A stretch of DNA of 64,000 nucleotides from JBHJHP01 sp042219855. GTDB taxonomy: Bacteria > Bacteroidota > Bacteroidia > Bacteroidales > UBA5342. The translations under genes and the position numbers were made by a program. The stretch is from contig NZ_JBHJHP010000009.1 in the NCBI RefSeq assembly GCF_042219855.1, positions 1 through 64,000 of the forward strand, given 5' to 3'. Positions within the stretch are counted from its first letter, which is position 1, and every line of letters starts with the position of its first letter. Below the pieces are notes generated by a model that saw only the letters and a program-made list of their open reading frames with translations, had not been told where the DNA came from and made no database searches. Shown here piece by piece: positions 1 to 8,262 of this stretch.

Positions 1-81
1 CGCAGTTGTCTCTTTTGTCCTGTCAGTTCCTTTCCCGTCGGAAAGAAACTGCCACGACAGCATACCGCGGGAACGTTAGGC
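1..81 (+). repeat. attC-like recombination site (5' end outside window)
   Basis: Right half of an integron attC-type site. It ends in the core GTTAGGC at 75-81. The L' segment ATACCG lies just upstream, inside the arm CATACCGCGGGAAC. About 60 bases match the right halves of the sites at 639-775 and 1410-1547 almost exactly, apart from the tip of a small internal hairpin (TTTCC/GGAAA here). That tip differs between the copies while the stem is kept. The left half (R'' and L'') lies before the window. Recombination would cut after the first G of the core, so the next cassette begins at 76. Confidence 0.8.
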
Positions 82-769
82 ACAAGCTTAAAACAAAAAC
101 AACCATGACTAAGTCACAAAGAATTATTCTAATAATATCGCTGACTACTATAACTTCAATATTCGTAAGTTCTTGTTTTAGACATTACTTTAGAATAATT
201 GGTTCAGGAGAATTGAAAGCCTATAACAGTGAGAATACTGAAATTGATACTGTTTATTCAATATTTCGATTAGACAATGTGTGTGAGATTCTTTACACGG
301 AAAATGTAAATTTAGGAGGTATGATTCAAAATTCATACGCAACATCTATAGCAGAAGTTCCTGAGAATAACTTAATAGATTCTACTTTTCAAATTACTTG
401 CAGCAAAGATTTTTTATATAACGATAGTTTAATAGGTGCAAATACAGATTTCTCAAAAATTGAAAGTTTAGAAGTTTATGTTTATAATAGATTCATTGAG
501 GTATGGTTCAATGATGAATTTATGAAGAATTCCAACTTTAAGAATGATTGGTTTAATTTCGAGATTACAATAAAAACTTGCGATGATTTATTAATTAATA
601 ATGAATTAAAGCTTTATATGAATGTTAAAAAAGCCAGTGCCTAACACACGGTATAGTGCATGGCAGTTCTTTTAAACCAAAAACACAAACGTTCGCGCAA
701 AGCTCATTTCGTCCTGACAGTTCCTTTCACGGGTGAAAGAAACTGCCACGACACCATACCGCGGGAACG
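76..769 (+). mobile_element. integron gene cassette 1
   Basis: A complete cassette as defined by the G/TT cut points at 75/76 and 769/770. It starts TTAGGC and its 3' attC opens with R'' GCCTAAC (639-645), the exact reverse complement of GTTAGGC. That is the pairing expected once the cassette is a circle. It carries one forward ORF (105-644) whose TAA stop lies inside R'', a normal arrangement for cassettes. It looks more AT-rich than the flanking chromosome. No integrase gene is seen, so the array may be the far end of a chromosomal integron or an attC cluster without an integrase (CALIN). Confidence 0.78.
105..644 (+). CDS. cassette-borne lipoprotein of unknown function
   Basis: 179 residues, not recognised. 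The ATG at 105 is chosen because the frame upstream of it runs back through the attC repeat. This start also gives a lipoprotein signal: KSQR, a hydrophobic stretch (IILIISLTTITSIFV), then SSC with Cys at about residue 23. The mature part is polar and acidic with no family motif visible. It would be anchored in an envelope membrane on the periplasmic or outer face. It is the only gene in cassette 1, and its stop codon is part of the downstream attC R'' box. Codon use is very AT-rich. No promoter is evident, so expression may depend on upstream read-through. Confidence 0.7.
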   Translation: MTKSQRIILIISLTTITSIFVSSCFRHYFRIIGSGELKAYNSENTEIDTVYSIFRLDNVCEILYTENVNLGGMIQNSYATSIAEVPENNLIDSTFQITCSKDFLYNDSLIGANTDFSKIESLEVYVYNRFIEVWFNDEFMKNSNFKNDWFNFEITIKTCDDLLINNELKLYMNVKKASA

Positions 770-775
770 TTGGGC
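639..775 (+). repeat. attC-like recombination site of cassette 1
   Basis: 137 bp imperfect palindrome with the ordered attC parts. R'' GCCTAAC is at 639-645, L'' CGGTAT at 649-654, the complementary L' ATACCG at 756-761, and R' GTTGGGC at 769-775. A second inner match is GGCAGTT (662-668) with AACTGCC (741-747). The right half also contains a small hairpin, CTTTCAC/GTGAAAG (725-740 region). The right half is nearly identical to those ending at 81 and 1547, while the left half is specific to this cassette, as in Vibrio-type repeat arrays. Confidence 0.8.
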
Positions 776-1541
776 ATAATAATGAGAAAGACTGCAAACT
801 CTAAACACATATTGATTAAAATAGCTTATTGATAATAAAACAAACGATGAAAACTGAAACATTCTTTTGGATTATTATAGGAATATTTGGACTGATTGCG
901 TTTTTAGGGTTGATATTAATATTACAGGATAAAGAGAAAACAGGAAAGAAACTAGTAAAATTATCAGGTTTTTTTATAGTATTCATTTTTTTCTTTTTTA
1001 TTAATGCACCAAGGACTCGATATTATTCTTTGTATAGCGAACAAAAATTTTGGAAAGAATATGGATTGCCCCAAATTGATTCTTGTATGTACCTTGATTA
1101 CTTAAATAAAGATAAAATTTCATATTTAAGTTGGTGCAAGGATAGTGTGTTACACTTCAGAAAATCAATAGAATATGACATTTTTGATATTTACTCGATT
1201 GAAGATGTGTTTATGAATAGAAAAGAGTCTAAAACACTGACTTACTATTTCATTAAACCAAACATACTTAGAGATTCAAGTCTGATAGTGACCATAAATA
1301 ATGATACAATTTCAAAAATGGAAGGAGACTTGATTCTGAAAGATTGGAGGCTATATAGAAGAGCATATCATGTAAATTTTAATATATATTAAAAAGATAA
1401 AATTACTATGCCCAACACACGGTCATAGTGCATACGGTTTTGTTTTAATCTGCGATTCCAAATTCCGTATGCCGTCGTTTTCGGCTTGACAGTTCCTTTA
1501 CCGTAGGAAAGAAACTGCCACGACACCATACCGCGGGAACG
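770..1541 (+). mobile_element. integron gene cassette 2
   Basis: The second complete cassette runs between the cut points at 769/770 and 1541/1542. It begins TTGGGC and its own attC opens with GCCCAAC (1410-1416), the exact reverse complement of GTTGGGC. Cassette 1 uses the A-containing core and cassette 2 the G-containing core. Each 3' R'' box therefore matches its own cassette start and not the core to its right, which is strong internal evidence for insertion as circles. It carries a single ORF (847-1392). Nothing attC-like follows 1547, so this is the last cassette on this side. Confidence 0.78.
847..1392 (+). CDS. cassette-borne membrane protein of unknown function
   Basis: 181 residues, not recognised. 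The ATG at 847 (MKTETFFW) is preferred to a TTG six codons upstream. Two hydrophobic helices are visible: FFWIIIGIFGLIAFLGLILIL near residues 5-25, and a second, very Phe/Ile-rich one near 37-53 (FFIVFIFFFFI). They are joined by a short basic stretch (KEKTGKK). The remaining 120 or so residues are polar, with many Tyr, Asp and Lys. The likely topology is a hairpin in the inner membrane with a soluble C-terminal domain outside. It is the only gene of cassette 2. AT-rich codon use sets it apart from the chromosomal genes. Confidence 0.7.
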   Translation: MKTETFFWIIIGIFGLIAFLGLILILQDKEKTGKKLVKLSGFFIVFIFFFFINAPRTRYYSLYSEQKFWKEYGLPQIDSCMYLDYLNKDKISYLSWCKDSVLHFRKSIEYDIFDIYSIEDVFMNRKESKTLTYYFIKPNILRDSSLIVTINNDTISKMEGDLILKDWRLYRRAYHVNFNIY

Positions 1542-1547
1542 TTAGGC
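1410..1547 (+). repeat. attC-like recombination site of cassette 2
   Basis: 138 bp imperfect palindrome with R'' GCCCAAC (1410-1416), L'' ACGGT (1419-1423), L' within CATACCGCGG and R' GTTAGGC (1541-1547). The left half carries a private inner stem, GCATACGG (1430-1437) with CCGTATGC (1465-1472), that is absent from the preceding site. The right half from about 1487 is almost the same as in the other two sites. No further copy follows. Confidence 0.8.
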
Positions 1548-1699
1548 CCCATGACTATAACCACATAAACGGATTGATAGTTATGGATCTCTTAAAATCT
1601 GAAAAACAAACAAATAGTGGGGTATATGGCGCGATTTTTGCTTAAATTGAAACAATTAAATCATATGCTTTTAAAAAAATCACTTAAATATTGATCATC
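1548..1699. other. boundary between cassette array and ordinary chromosome
   Basis: About 150 bases between the last attC core and the next gene. I see no R'' box, integrase fragment or attI-like site. A GATTTTTG at about 1633 resembles a -7 element with one mismatch and could serve the gene at 1700. Confidence 0.35.
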
Positions 1700-2080
1700 A
1701 TGAAATCGGTTTTTACATTGACATTGATACTCGCATTATATTCTTTAAGTTGCGTTTCACAGGTAAAGGTAAAGCTTAACTTAAGTAACGACTCAATTCA
1801 TCAATCATTGAGATTAAAACCCCTTCAATACAGCAGCATTCCTTTTGAACTCAGAACCAATCCCTTTTCAAACGGCTTATTGGATTATAACAAGTACTTA
1901 AATAAACCGGAAATAAAGTTCAATAATCACGACTTTTTAAAGGATAAAACAGATTTAACAATGGATCATCCTGTAATTTACTTTATGCCCTGTGTAAAAA
2001 CAGATATTAACAGCAGAATGCCCGTTTTAAAACCGGATACCATTACCAAATACTCACTGCTGATAAAAAAGCTTCAATAA
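1700..2080 (+). CDS. small exported protein of unknown function
   Basis: 126 residues, not recognised. Start set at the ATG (MKSVFTLTL), three codons after a TTG. The N-terminus is a clear signal peptide, with a hydrophobic core LTLILALYSL followed by SCVSQ. The Cys makes a lipoprotein possible, but the box is poor, so cleavage by signal peptidase I near the Gln is as likely. The mature part is about 105 residues, rich in Asn, Lys, Leu and Pro, with no recognisable domain. It sits just outside the cassette array and has no attC site after it, so it is treated as a chromosomal gene. Confidence 0.55.
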   Translation: MKSVFTLTLILALYSLSCVSQVKVKLNLSNDSIHQSLRLKPLQYSSIPFELRTNPFSNGLLDYNKYLNKPEIKFNNHDFLKDKTDLTMDHPVIYFMPCVKTDINSRMPVLKPDTITKYSLLIKKLQ

Positions 2081-2165
2081 TGCGCGTTGTACAGTCGTCC
2101 TGAATGTATTTGGATTTTTAATACCTTGCATAACCTTTACGTTATGAGACCTTATATATTTAAAG

Positions 2166-3293
2166 ATGAAAAAGGATATCATCCCGTTTTATCAATCCGG
2201 CGATAAACTAATTGTTAAGTCAGATGACTGCAGTTTATATGATTCGGACGGGAAAGTCTATATTGATTTTGAATCCGGCGTTTGGTGTGCAAATATTGGT
2301 CACAGCAATACGCAAATTATCAAACGTGTAACGGAACAGATCAACACATCCATACATCATGGCTATCAGTTCAGAAATCAATATGCTGAAGACCTGTCTG
2401 TAAAACTGCAGCAACTGATTGGTTTTGAAAACGGAGCCAGCGTTTTTTTAAGCTCCGGCTCGGAAGCCGTAAACCTTTCCATAACCTTAGCCAGATATTT
2501 TACAGGTAAAAATAAGATTCTGAAGATTGATAATTCCTATCTGAGTGCCTTCGGACCGGGACAGATTTCGGATGAGAACGATGTCCTGGTAAATATTACC
2601 TTTGATGATACCGGTTCAATTGAAACAATTGATTTTAATGACATTGCAGCCTTTGTCATGGAAACAGGAGGTGCCTCAGCAGGTATGGTACGGTTTCCAT
2701 CAGAAGATTTTATTCATCAGCTGACAGAAGCCTGCAGAAGACATAACTGCCTGATCATTGCAGAAGAGGTTACCACAGGTATGGGAAGAACCGGAAAGTG
2801 GTTCGGCTTTCAGCATTACCGTGTTATTCCTGACATTTTGGTGACAGGGAAAGCTTTAGGTAACGGATTTCCCATCAGTTCAGTTACCTTAAACGCCCGG
2901 CTCGCAGATCAGTTCGGGCTACATCCTTTCAGGTATGCACAGTCACATCAGAATGATCCTTTGGGATGCTCCATTGCCCTTGAGGTCATTAAAGTTATAG
3001 GGGAACAAAAGCTTATTGATAAAGCAAGGACAACAGGAGGGTATTTCAGAAGTAAGCTGGAAAACTTACGCCGAAGATTTCCTGAAAAGATTAAAGATAT
3101 CAGGGCACGCGGTTTAATGCTGGCTATAGAATTTACAGAATTAGTTAACGGAGAATGGATCAGTCAGCAGCTTTTTGAGAACGGTTTGGTAACAGGGTTC
3201 AAACAGAATACCCTGAGGTTTTTACCTCCACTGACAATTCAACACAAAGATATTGATCAATTAACGGATAAACTGGATGATTTACTGGCATGA
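2166..3293 (+). CDS. class III PLP-dependent aminotransferase
   Basis: 375 residues of the acetylornithine/ornithine/GABA aminotransferase fold family, which move an amino group using pyridoxal phosphate. Visible are the phosphate-binding SSGSEAVN (96-103), the GMGRTG loop (205-210) and the Schiff-base lysine in VTGKALGNGFP (Lys229). The family normally has Asp-Glu-Val before the loop, with the Asp contacting the PLP ring nitrogen. Here it reads AEEV (199-202), with Glu200 in that place. The usual substrate-side EPVQGEGG is METGGASAGM. It is short for the class (about 400-450 residues). The substrate cannot be read from context because the neighbours are unrelated. Cytoplasmic. Confidence 0.82.
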   Translation: MKKDIIPFYQSGDKLIVKSDDCSLYDSDGKVYIDFESGVWCANIGHSNTQIIKRVTEQINTSIHHGYQFRNQYAEDLSVKLQQLIGFENGASVFLSSGSEAVNLSITLARYFTGKNKILKIDNSYLSAFGPGQISDENDVLVNITFDDTGSIETIDFNDIAAFVMETGGASAGMVRFPSEDFIHQLTEACRRHNCLIIAEEVTTGMGRTGKWFGFQHYRVIPDILVTGKALGNGFPISSVTLNARLADQFGLHPFRYAQSHQNDPLGCSIALEVIKVIGEQKLIDKARTTGGYFRSKLENLRRRFPEKIKDIRARGLMLAIEFTELVNGEWISQQLFENGLVTGFKQNTLRFLPPLTIQHKDIDQLTDKLDDLLA

Positions 3294-3418
3294 CGTAAGA
3301 CAACCTGACAGTAGTAAAGGTGAGTACTGTTTACATGCTTCATAAAACTGCAACAGTCTTGGTTTTGATCTGTTAATGAGGGCTGTATTTTAATTTAAAA
3401 TGATTATTTTTAGGAACT

Positions 3419-3964
3419 ATGGATAGAAAATCGTTTGTCAAAAGTACTTGTTTTGCAGGAGCCTGTTTTTGTGGATTCAGTACCATTTCAGCTTTTACGG
3501 ATAACAGTGCATCTGAAAATCAGGATAAGGATAAACCGCTTTATCAGCAATGGTTATCGAATCTGCTTTCTGACCTGAACCGGGATATTGATGAAGAGAC
3601 CCTGAGAAAAATTGTAAAAAAGTCGGCGGAGGCACATTACATAAGCCTGAACATGGATGCATTACTTGCTGATTATGTCGGTGATTTAGATAAGTTTAAT
3701 GCGTATATTGAAAGTGCCTGGGGATGGAAGATTGATTACGACAAAACAACAAAGGTTTTAATTGCCGATGAAAACAAAACATATTGTGTGTGTCCCGTTC
3801 TGGAACACAATAAGGAAGTTAATACCTCCGCAATCTGCTACTGTTCAGAAGGATTTGCTGAAAAAATGTTTTCGGTGGTAACCGGTGCAGCTGTTCACGC
3901 AAAGGTGATCAGTTCGGTTAGAAAAGGTGATAAAACATGTAAATATAAAATTGAAATTGCCTGA
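3419..3964 (+). CDS. exported V4R-like/DUF6144-type protein (tentative)
   Basis: 181 residues. The N-terminus (DRKSFVK, then a Cys/Ala/Gly-rich hydrophobic stretch to about residue 27) resembles Bacteroidota Tat signals of the DRRxFLK type, but only RK is present rather than RR. The mature part carries a cysteine-rich pattern, YCVCP ... CYCSEGF ... GDKTCKYKIE, reminiscent of the C-terminal part of 4-vinyl reductase (V4R)/DUF6144 small-ligand or metal-binding domains. That family link is from memory of the pattern and is weak. It stands 125 bp after the aminotransferase and 28 bp before the porP-like gene, so the latter two may be co-transcribed. Confidence 0.5.
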   Translation: MDRKSFVKSTCFAGACFCGFSTISAFTDNSASENQDKDKPLYQQWLSNLLSDLNRDIDEETLRKIVKKSAEAHYISLNMDALLADYVGDLDKFNAYIESAWGWKIDYDKTTKVLIADENKTYCVCPVLEHNKEVNTSAICYCSEGFAEKMFSVVTGAAVHAKVISSVRKGDKTCKYKIEIA

Positions 3965-3992
3965 CATAATATGATCCATAAAACTGATATCC

Positions 3993-4856
3993 ATGAAAAA
4001 ACCTGTACTTATTCTCCTGTTATTAATTCTTTACCTGAATTGTCACGCCCTGAACAATAATATGTTCTGGTTTTCCAGGTCCCTTATAAATCCGGCAGAA
4101 AGCGGATTACATCATAACCTTTATGCAGCATCTACAGGAAGAGTACAATGGTTGGGGCTTTCCGGATCTCCATCACAATACAATGCACTCGTCGATCTGA
4201 AAATAAACGCCATGCAGGCCGGAGCAGGCTTAAACTATTCTTTCTATAAAGATGGTTCGGTTAAAACAAACAGTTTTAGTGCTAATTATGCCTTACAGCA
4301 TACATTTAAAAACCAAAGCATAGTAAGCTTCGGCTTATCAGGAGGTTTTACGAACGGGCAGTTTCAAAGGGAGGAGTATGCTATTATCTTAAAATACCTG
4401 AGTCCCGGGTTTGAGCTGCAGGATGATTACAGGTTTGCATTTTATAATCTTAAACTGGGGGTTGCATACAAAACTACCCATTTTGAATTGGGATTGAGTT
4501 CAAACCATGCCATTGGTTCGCAAGGTTTAAAACCTTACCTCAACCAAATGCGTATGTTTCATCTTACAACTTCTTATCGCTTTGATGCCGGTCCAAACCT
4601 TGATATCACTCCCCATGTTTTAATCAGCACGCATGATTTAGAAAATACTTCGTTCACATCCGCAGTTTTGCTGAATTTCAGAGATAGAATGTGGACAGGA
4701 GTGAATTACAGATACGACAAGGGATTTGGAATTATGATCGGATGTGATATATCAGGGATGTTCAGGATCGGATATAATTACGAAACCTATTTTAACGGAG
4801 AGCGGAGATACACCTATGGGAGTCATGAAATAATTCTGGCCTTTCTGTTAAGGTAG
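3993..4856 (+). CDS. PorP/SprF family outer membrane protein (accessory paralogue)
   Basis: 287 residues with a signal peptide (MKKPVLILLLLILYLNCHA). It has the PorP/SprF pattern: an early N-P-A-x-x-G segment (INPAESGLHHN), a QWLGLSGSP segment, repeated amphipathic beta strands, and the C-terminal GSHEIILAF strand. Members are outer-membrane beta-barrels used by the type IX secretion and gliding machinery. They often occur as many paralogues beside large T9SS-secreted proteins. This copy has no such neighbour and no gldK after it, unlike the copy at 62720, so it is probably an accessory paralogue. At 287 residues it is slightly shorter than the usual 300-340. Confidence 0.85.
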   Translation: MKKPVLILLLLILYLNCHALNNNMFWFSRSLINPAESGLHHNLYAASTGRVQWLGLSGSPSQYNALVDLKINAMQAGAGLNYSFYKDGSVKTNSFSANYALQHTFKNQSIVSFGLSGGFTNGQFQREEYAIILKYLSPGFELQDDYRFAFYNLKLGVAYKTTHFELGLSSNHAIGSQGLKPYLNQMRMFHLTTSYRFDAGPNLDITPHVLISTHDLENTSFTSAVLLNFRDRMWTGVNYRYDKGFGIMIGCDISGMFRIGYNYETYFNGERRYTYGSHEIILAFLLR

Positions 4857-5005
4857 GCAAAGAAGAGAAAGAAATCCGGTAGTTGTTCCCTAAAAGGCTT
4901 CCGGTATATAGAGGCAAATTACTGTATTCAATTAGTGAACTTGTTGAAAGTAAGATGGTTTAATAATATATCTTTACACATATACACGTGAAACAAATGC
5001 AAGTT

Positions 5006-6718
5006 ATGAAACTAATCCTGATACTTCCCTTAATCGCTTTGGTAATGAATTCCTGCGGGAAAGAACCTGCTGACTGGAGCGGTCCTGTGCTGAGTCAGCC
5101 CCGGCTGCAATTGACCGTTGACCACTTACTTAAAGCACAAACATTTCCCCTTACAGACATGAGCTTTTTCACCATGCCGGAATGGGCTCAGCCAGCTGTC
5201 GAATCGTTTTCCGGATCTGTTTCATTCTCCGATTCAGAAATAACTTATCCCATTGAAAGAGCTTATTATCCGGGTGAAAATATCTTTCCGGGAATCACGC
5301 TCGATTTTATCAGTCATGATGAGGAGCTAATCCCCGTTCGCCAGATTTATATGGTAAACGGGCAGTCCACTAAGAGCGGTTGGAATGTTATTGTTGGAAC
5401 AGGGAAAGTATGGCATGAAAATGTAGACGGTGAATGGAGCCGGGCATCTTTTCCACTGTCATTAACTGACAGCCATATTGGACAGATCCGGAATTGCGTT
5501 GCCACATTTGTTTATAAGCAGGATTCCATCAGCAGGGTCTACATACAGAGCAGCCAGGAAACAGCTGATCTGAATGATCACCAGGTTGGGAATATGCGTG
5601 TGGTATTAAAGGCCACATATAGACCTAAAACTTATACTGATTCACTTGCGGTAATTGAAGAACGGAACCGGATAAAAGCTGACAGACTGCCTGTTTATCC
5701 GCTATCTGTTATTGATACACATCATGACCTGGCCGGTTATTTTGATAAAAAACGAACTACGAATGCCCCAACAAGTCTTGGTGCCGTCATAATGGACAAA
5801 AAAGTGTATCTGCAGCCACCGAAAACACGTCATGGTCTGTATCCCTATCCCTGTGAGATGCGTCATGCCGTATACTCTGTAACAAAAAGCATGGCCGGCG
5901 CACTTGCATTGTTCTATTTTGCCCAACGGTATGGAGAAGAACTATTTGACGCGCTTATCACTGATTATGTGCCGGTATTGCGTAACCTTCCGGAATGGCA
6001 GAATGTAACCTTTTCGCAAACTTTGAATATGGTAACAGGAACAGAAGGAGGAGAAGATGCTGCAAGGCTTTATGAAATACTTGTAAAACCACTTACAGCA
6101 GAAGAAGCGATTAATAATATTGCAGGGCTCGGGGACAAAGAAGGAAGTCCGGGAGAACATTTCAGCTATGCATCCACAAATCTGTTTGTTTTGTCATATG
6201 CCCTTCAGAACTATGTAGAACAGAAAGAAGGATCGGGAGTTCGGTATTGGGACCTGGTTCATGAAAACGTACTTGTACCATTGGGTGCTGAGGATTTTAT
6301 CGTACTCCACACCATAGAATCCGATAATTCTGATGGTCTTCCGATTCTGGCTTACGGAGCATGGCCCACGCTGGATAATGCCGCCAAAATCGCTTTACTT
6401 TTCTCTGAAGAAGGCTACTATAACGGACAACAACTTCTAAGCAGGGAAAAGTGCCGTGAAGCTATGGGGCGCACGGCATGGAAAGGATACAGTACAGGAA
6501 ATGATTACAGGGGTAAGTACTACCGGCATTCTTTTTGGGCTACAGATGTGAGCGCAAACGGTTGCGATGTAGATGTAACATATATGTTGGGGTATGGTGG
6601 AAATTATGTATGGTTCTTCCCCAGCGGGGTAATTGCACTCCGCTTTATGGATGAATATGACCTGGAATTTAAGGATCTTGTAAAGGCTGTTGAGCGCATC
6701 AGATCCTCCTGTCAGTAA
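5006..6718 (+). CDS. serine hydrolase of the beta-lactamase/PBP-C class, lipoprotein
   Basis: 570 residues from ATG 5006; GTG 4988 and ATG 4997 are alternative starts. The chosen start gives a compact lipoprotein signal, MKLILILPLIALVMNSC. About 200 residues of beta-rich sequence precede a class C beta-lactamase-like domain with the active-site S-V-T-K (Ser291, Lys294). Further on is a Y-A-S-T-N motif (HFSYASTNLF), in the place of the YxN triad. A late G-Y-G-G may stand in for the KTG region. Such proteins act as esterases or peptidases in the periplasm or on the surface; the substrate is unknown. It stands alone, with a near-consensus -7 TATCTTTA just upstream. Confidence 0.78.
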   Translation: MKLILILPLIALVMNSCGKEPADWSGPVLSQPRLQLTVDHLLKAQTFPLTDMSFFTMPEWAQPAVESFSGSVSFSDSEITYPIERAYYPGENIFPGITLDFISHDEELIPVRQIYMVNGQSTKSGWNVIVGTGKVWHENVDGEWSRASFPLSLTDSHIGQIRNCVATFVYKQDSISRVYIQSSQETADLNDHQVGNMRVVLKATYRPKTYTDSLAVIEERNRIKADRLPVYPLSVIDTHHDLAGYFDKKRTTNAPTSLGAVIMDKKVYLQPPKTRHGLYPYPCEMRHAVYSVTKSMAGALALFYFAQRYGEELFDALITDYVPVLRNLPEWQNVTFSQTLNMVTGTEGGEDAARLYEILVKPLTAEEAINNIAGLGDKEGSPGEHFSYASTNLFVLSYALQNYVEQKEGSGVRYWDLVHENVLVPLGAEDFIVLHTIESDNSDGLPILAYGAWPTLDNAAKIALLFSEEGYYNGQQLLSREKCREAMGRTAWKGYSTGNDYRGKYYRHSFWATDVSANGCDVDVTYMLGYGGNYVWFFPSGVIALRFMDEYDLEFKDLVKAVERIRSSCQ

Positions 6719-6803
6719 AATGCAGGTGAAGCTTTTCAACCATAGCCTATCCATCAATCCTCATCACGATCGGATTGTCAGAACAGCATAAATACGATGT
6801 ACC

Positions 6804-7640
6804 ATGAAAAACTACTTAAAGACTGACTGGGATTTTAATTCAGAACAGCTGGTTGAGTTGTACGATGAACTGCCGCTGTGGGCAGCGCCTTTCGGGCTTA
6901 AATTACTGGATAATATTATCTATAAAAAAAGTATCAACGCGTTGGATATTGGCTTTGGATGTGGTTTCCCACTCACAGAACTAGCCATGCGGCTGGATCA
7001 GAAATCTTTAGTCTATGGTATTGATCCATGGGAACGTGCCATTGAACGAACAGCAAAGAAAATCCACTTTTACAACATCAAAAACGTCAGACTTATTAAT
7101 GGTGTAGCAGAACAAATCCCCTTGAAAGACAATTCTATAGACTTAATCATCAGCAATAACGGACTGAATAATGTTGAGAATCAGGGAAAAGCTTTGGCTG
7201 AATGTTCAAGAATCATAAAAGCCGGCGGACAGTTCATTCAAACGATGAACCTCAAGGATACCATGGCAGAATTTTACACCGTAATGGAAAATGTACTCAC
7301 AGATATGAATCTGACGGCTTCTGTTGATTTGATGCATAAACACATTTATAAAAAACGAAAACCGCTGGATATATATCTCAAACAGATTGAATCACAGGGG
7401 TTCATAATTACAAATACAATAAAAGATAAGTTTGAATATAAATTTGTAGACGGCACTACATTGCTCAATCATTATTTTATCCGGCTCGCTTTTATTGACA
7501 GCTGGAAAGAAATTGTACCGCCGAACAAACAGGAAGAAGTATTCGACCGCATCGAAAAGGATTTAAACAGCAACTCAAAAAATGGAAATACTATTATTCT
7601 CAGCGTGCCATTTGTTGTTATCGATGCCCTAAAACAATAA
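6804..7640 (+). CDS. class I SAM-dependent methyltransferase
   Basis: 278 residues, cytoplasmic. SAM-binding motif I is LDIGFGCGF (47-55). An acidic residue ends strand 2 (YGIDPWERA), and there is a post-motif LIISNNGLNNV and the KAGGQF segment typical of Methyltransf_11 proteins. The last 100 residues are unlike common small-molecule methyltransferases and hold several aromatic residues. The target is not evident. The gene is isolated, 85 bp after the serine hydrolase on the same strand. Confidence 0.8.
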   Translation: MKNYLKTDWDFNSEQLVELYDELPLWAAPFGLKLLDNIIYKKSINALDIGFGCGFPLTELAMRLDQKSLVYGIDPWERAIERTAKKIHFYNIKNVRLINGVAEQIPLKDNSIDLIISNNGLNNVENQGKALAECSRIIKAGGQFIQTMNLKDTMAEFYTVMENVLTDMNLTASVDLMHKHIYKKRKPLDIYLKQIESQGFIITNTIKDKFEYKFVDGTTLLNHYFIRLAFIDSWKEIVPPNKQEEVFDRIEKDLNSNSKNGNTIILSVPFVVIDALKQ

Positions 7641-7762
7641 ATTATACACAGAACATACAATTTTTTTTGTATTTTTCTAAACAGAGAGAGCATATCCCGA
7701 AGTAATCCTACATTATGCAGAAGAACAGATTATTTTTAAGTAACACATTGATATAGGAATAA

Positions 7763-8116
7763 ATGACAAGGTTCAGACCGGAAGGCAGAAAATACTATAA
7801 AACAGGTGTATCCGGATATATCGGAGCCGGAAACAACCCTATGGTCTATTCTCAAAGTCCGTCTGCATCTTTTGCACGACTAAAACAACTGTATGGTGAT
7901 CACCTGGAAAACTATCACCATGTGCATAAAATCTCTAAATCTGAAAAAGAAATCTCAGAAGAGGTAAAACGCAATATCAGGAAGCAGGTGAAAAAAGAAA
8001 TCCGTGCTACATATCGCAAACGCACAATAGCTCTTATTATCAGCACAGCCATCGTTACCGGTTTTATCTTTGCCGTTTATTATCTTTTGCTTCATTTTTT
8101 CCCTTCTCTGGGTTAA
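7763..8116 (+). CDS. small membrane-anchored protein of unknown function
   Basis: 117 residues, not recognised. A basic and polar N-terminal half is followed by a highly charged predicted helix (KSEKEISEEVKRNIRKQVKK), probably a short coiled coil. A single C-terminal membrane helix (ALIISTAIVTGFIFAVYYLLL, about 91-111) follows. Tail-anchored topology with the charged part in the cytoplasm is likely. No neighbour suggests a role. Confidence 0.6.
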   Translation: MTRFRPEGRKYYKTGVSGYIGAGNNPMVYSQSPSASFARLKQLYGDHLENYHHVHKISKSEKEISEEVKRNIRKQVKKEIRATYRKRTIALIISTAIVTGFIFAVYYLLLHFFPSLG

Positions 8117-8126
8117 ATAAACGACA

Positions 8127-8162
8127 ACATGAGAAAGCGCTCACATGTATTGCCTTTTTTTC
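8127..8162 (+). terminator. weak intrinsic terminator
   Basis: ACATGAG and CTCACATGT around 8127-8147 can pair with a two-base bulge. A run of T follows at 8154-8161, just after the gene ending at 8116. Confidence 0.4.
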
Positions 8163-8262
8163 AAAAGCACTCAGTTTTCCTGAAAAGTAGTTGTAAATTT
8201 AACCTTTAATTCAAGCAGGAAACGCGTAAATAATATTCATTAACAGCAGAAAAATGACATAG

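Noticed and set aside
6..104. N-terminal extension of the first cassette ORF back to base 6
   Set aside because: These codons run through the attC site; the ATG at 105 gives a proper lipoprotein signal after the cassette boundary.
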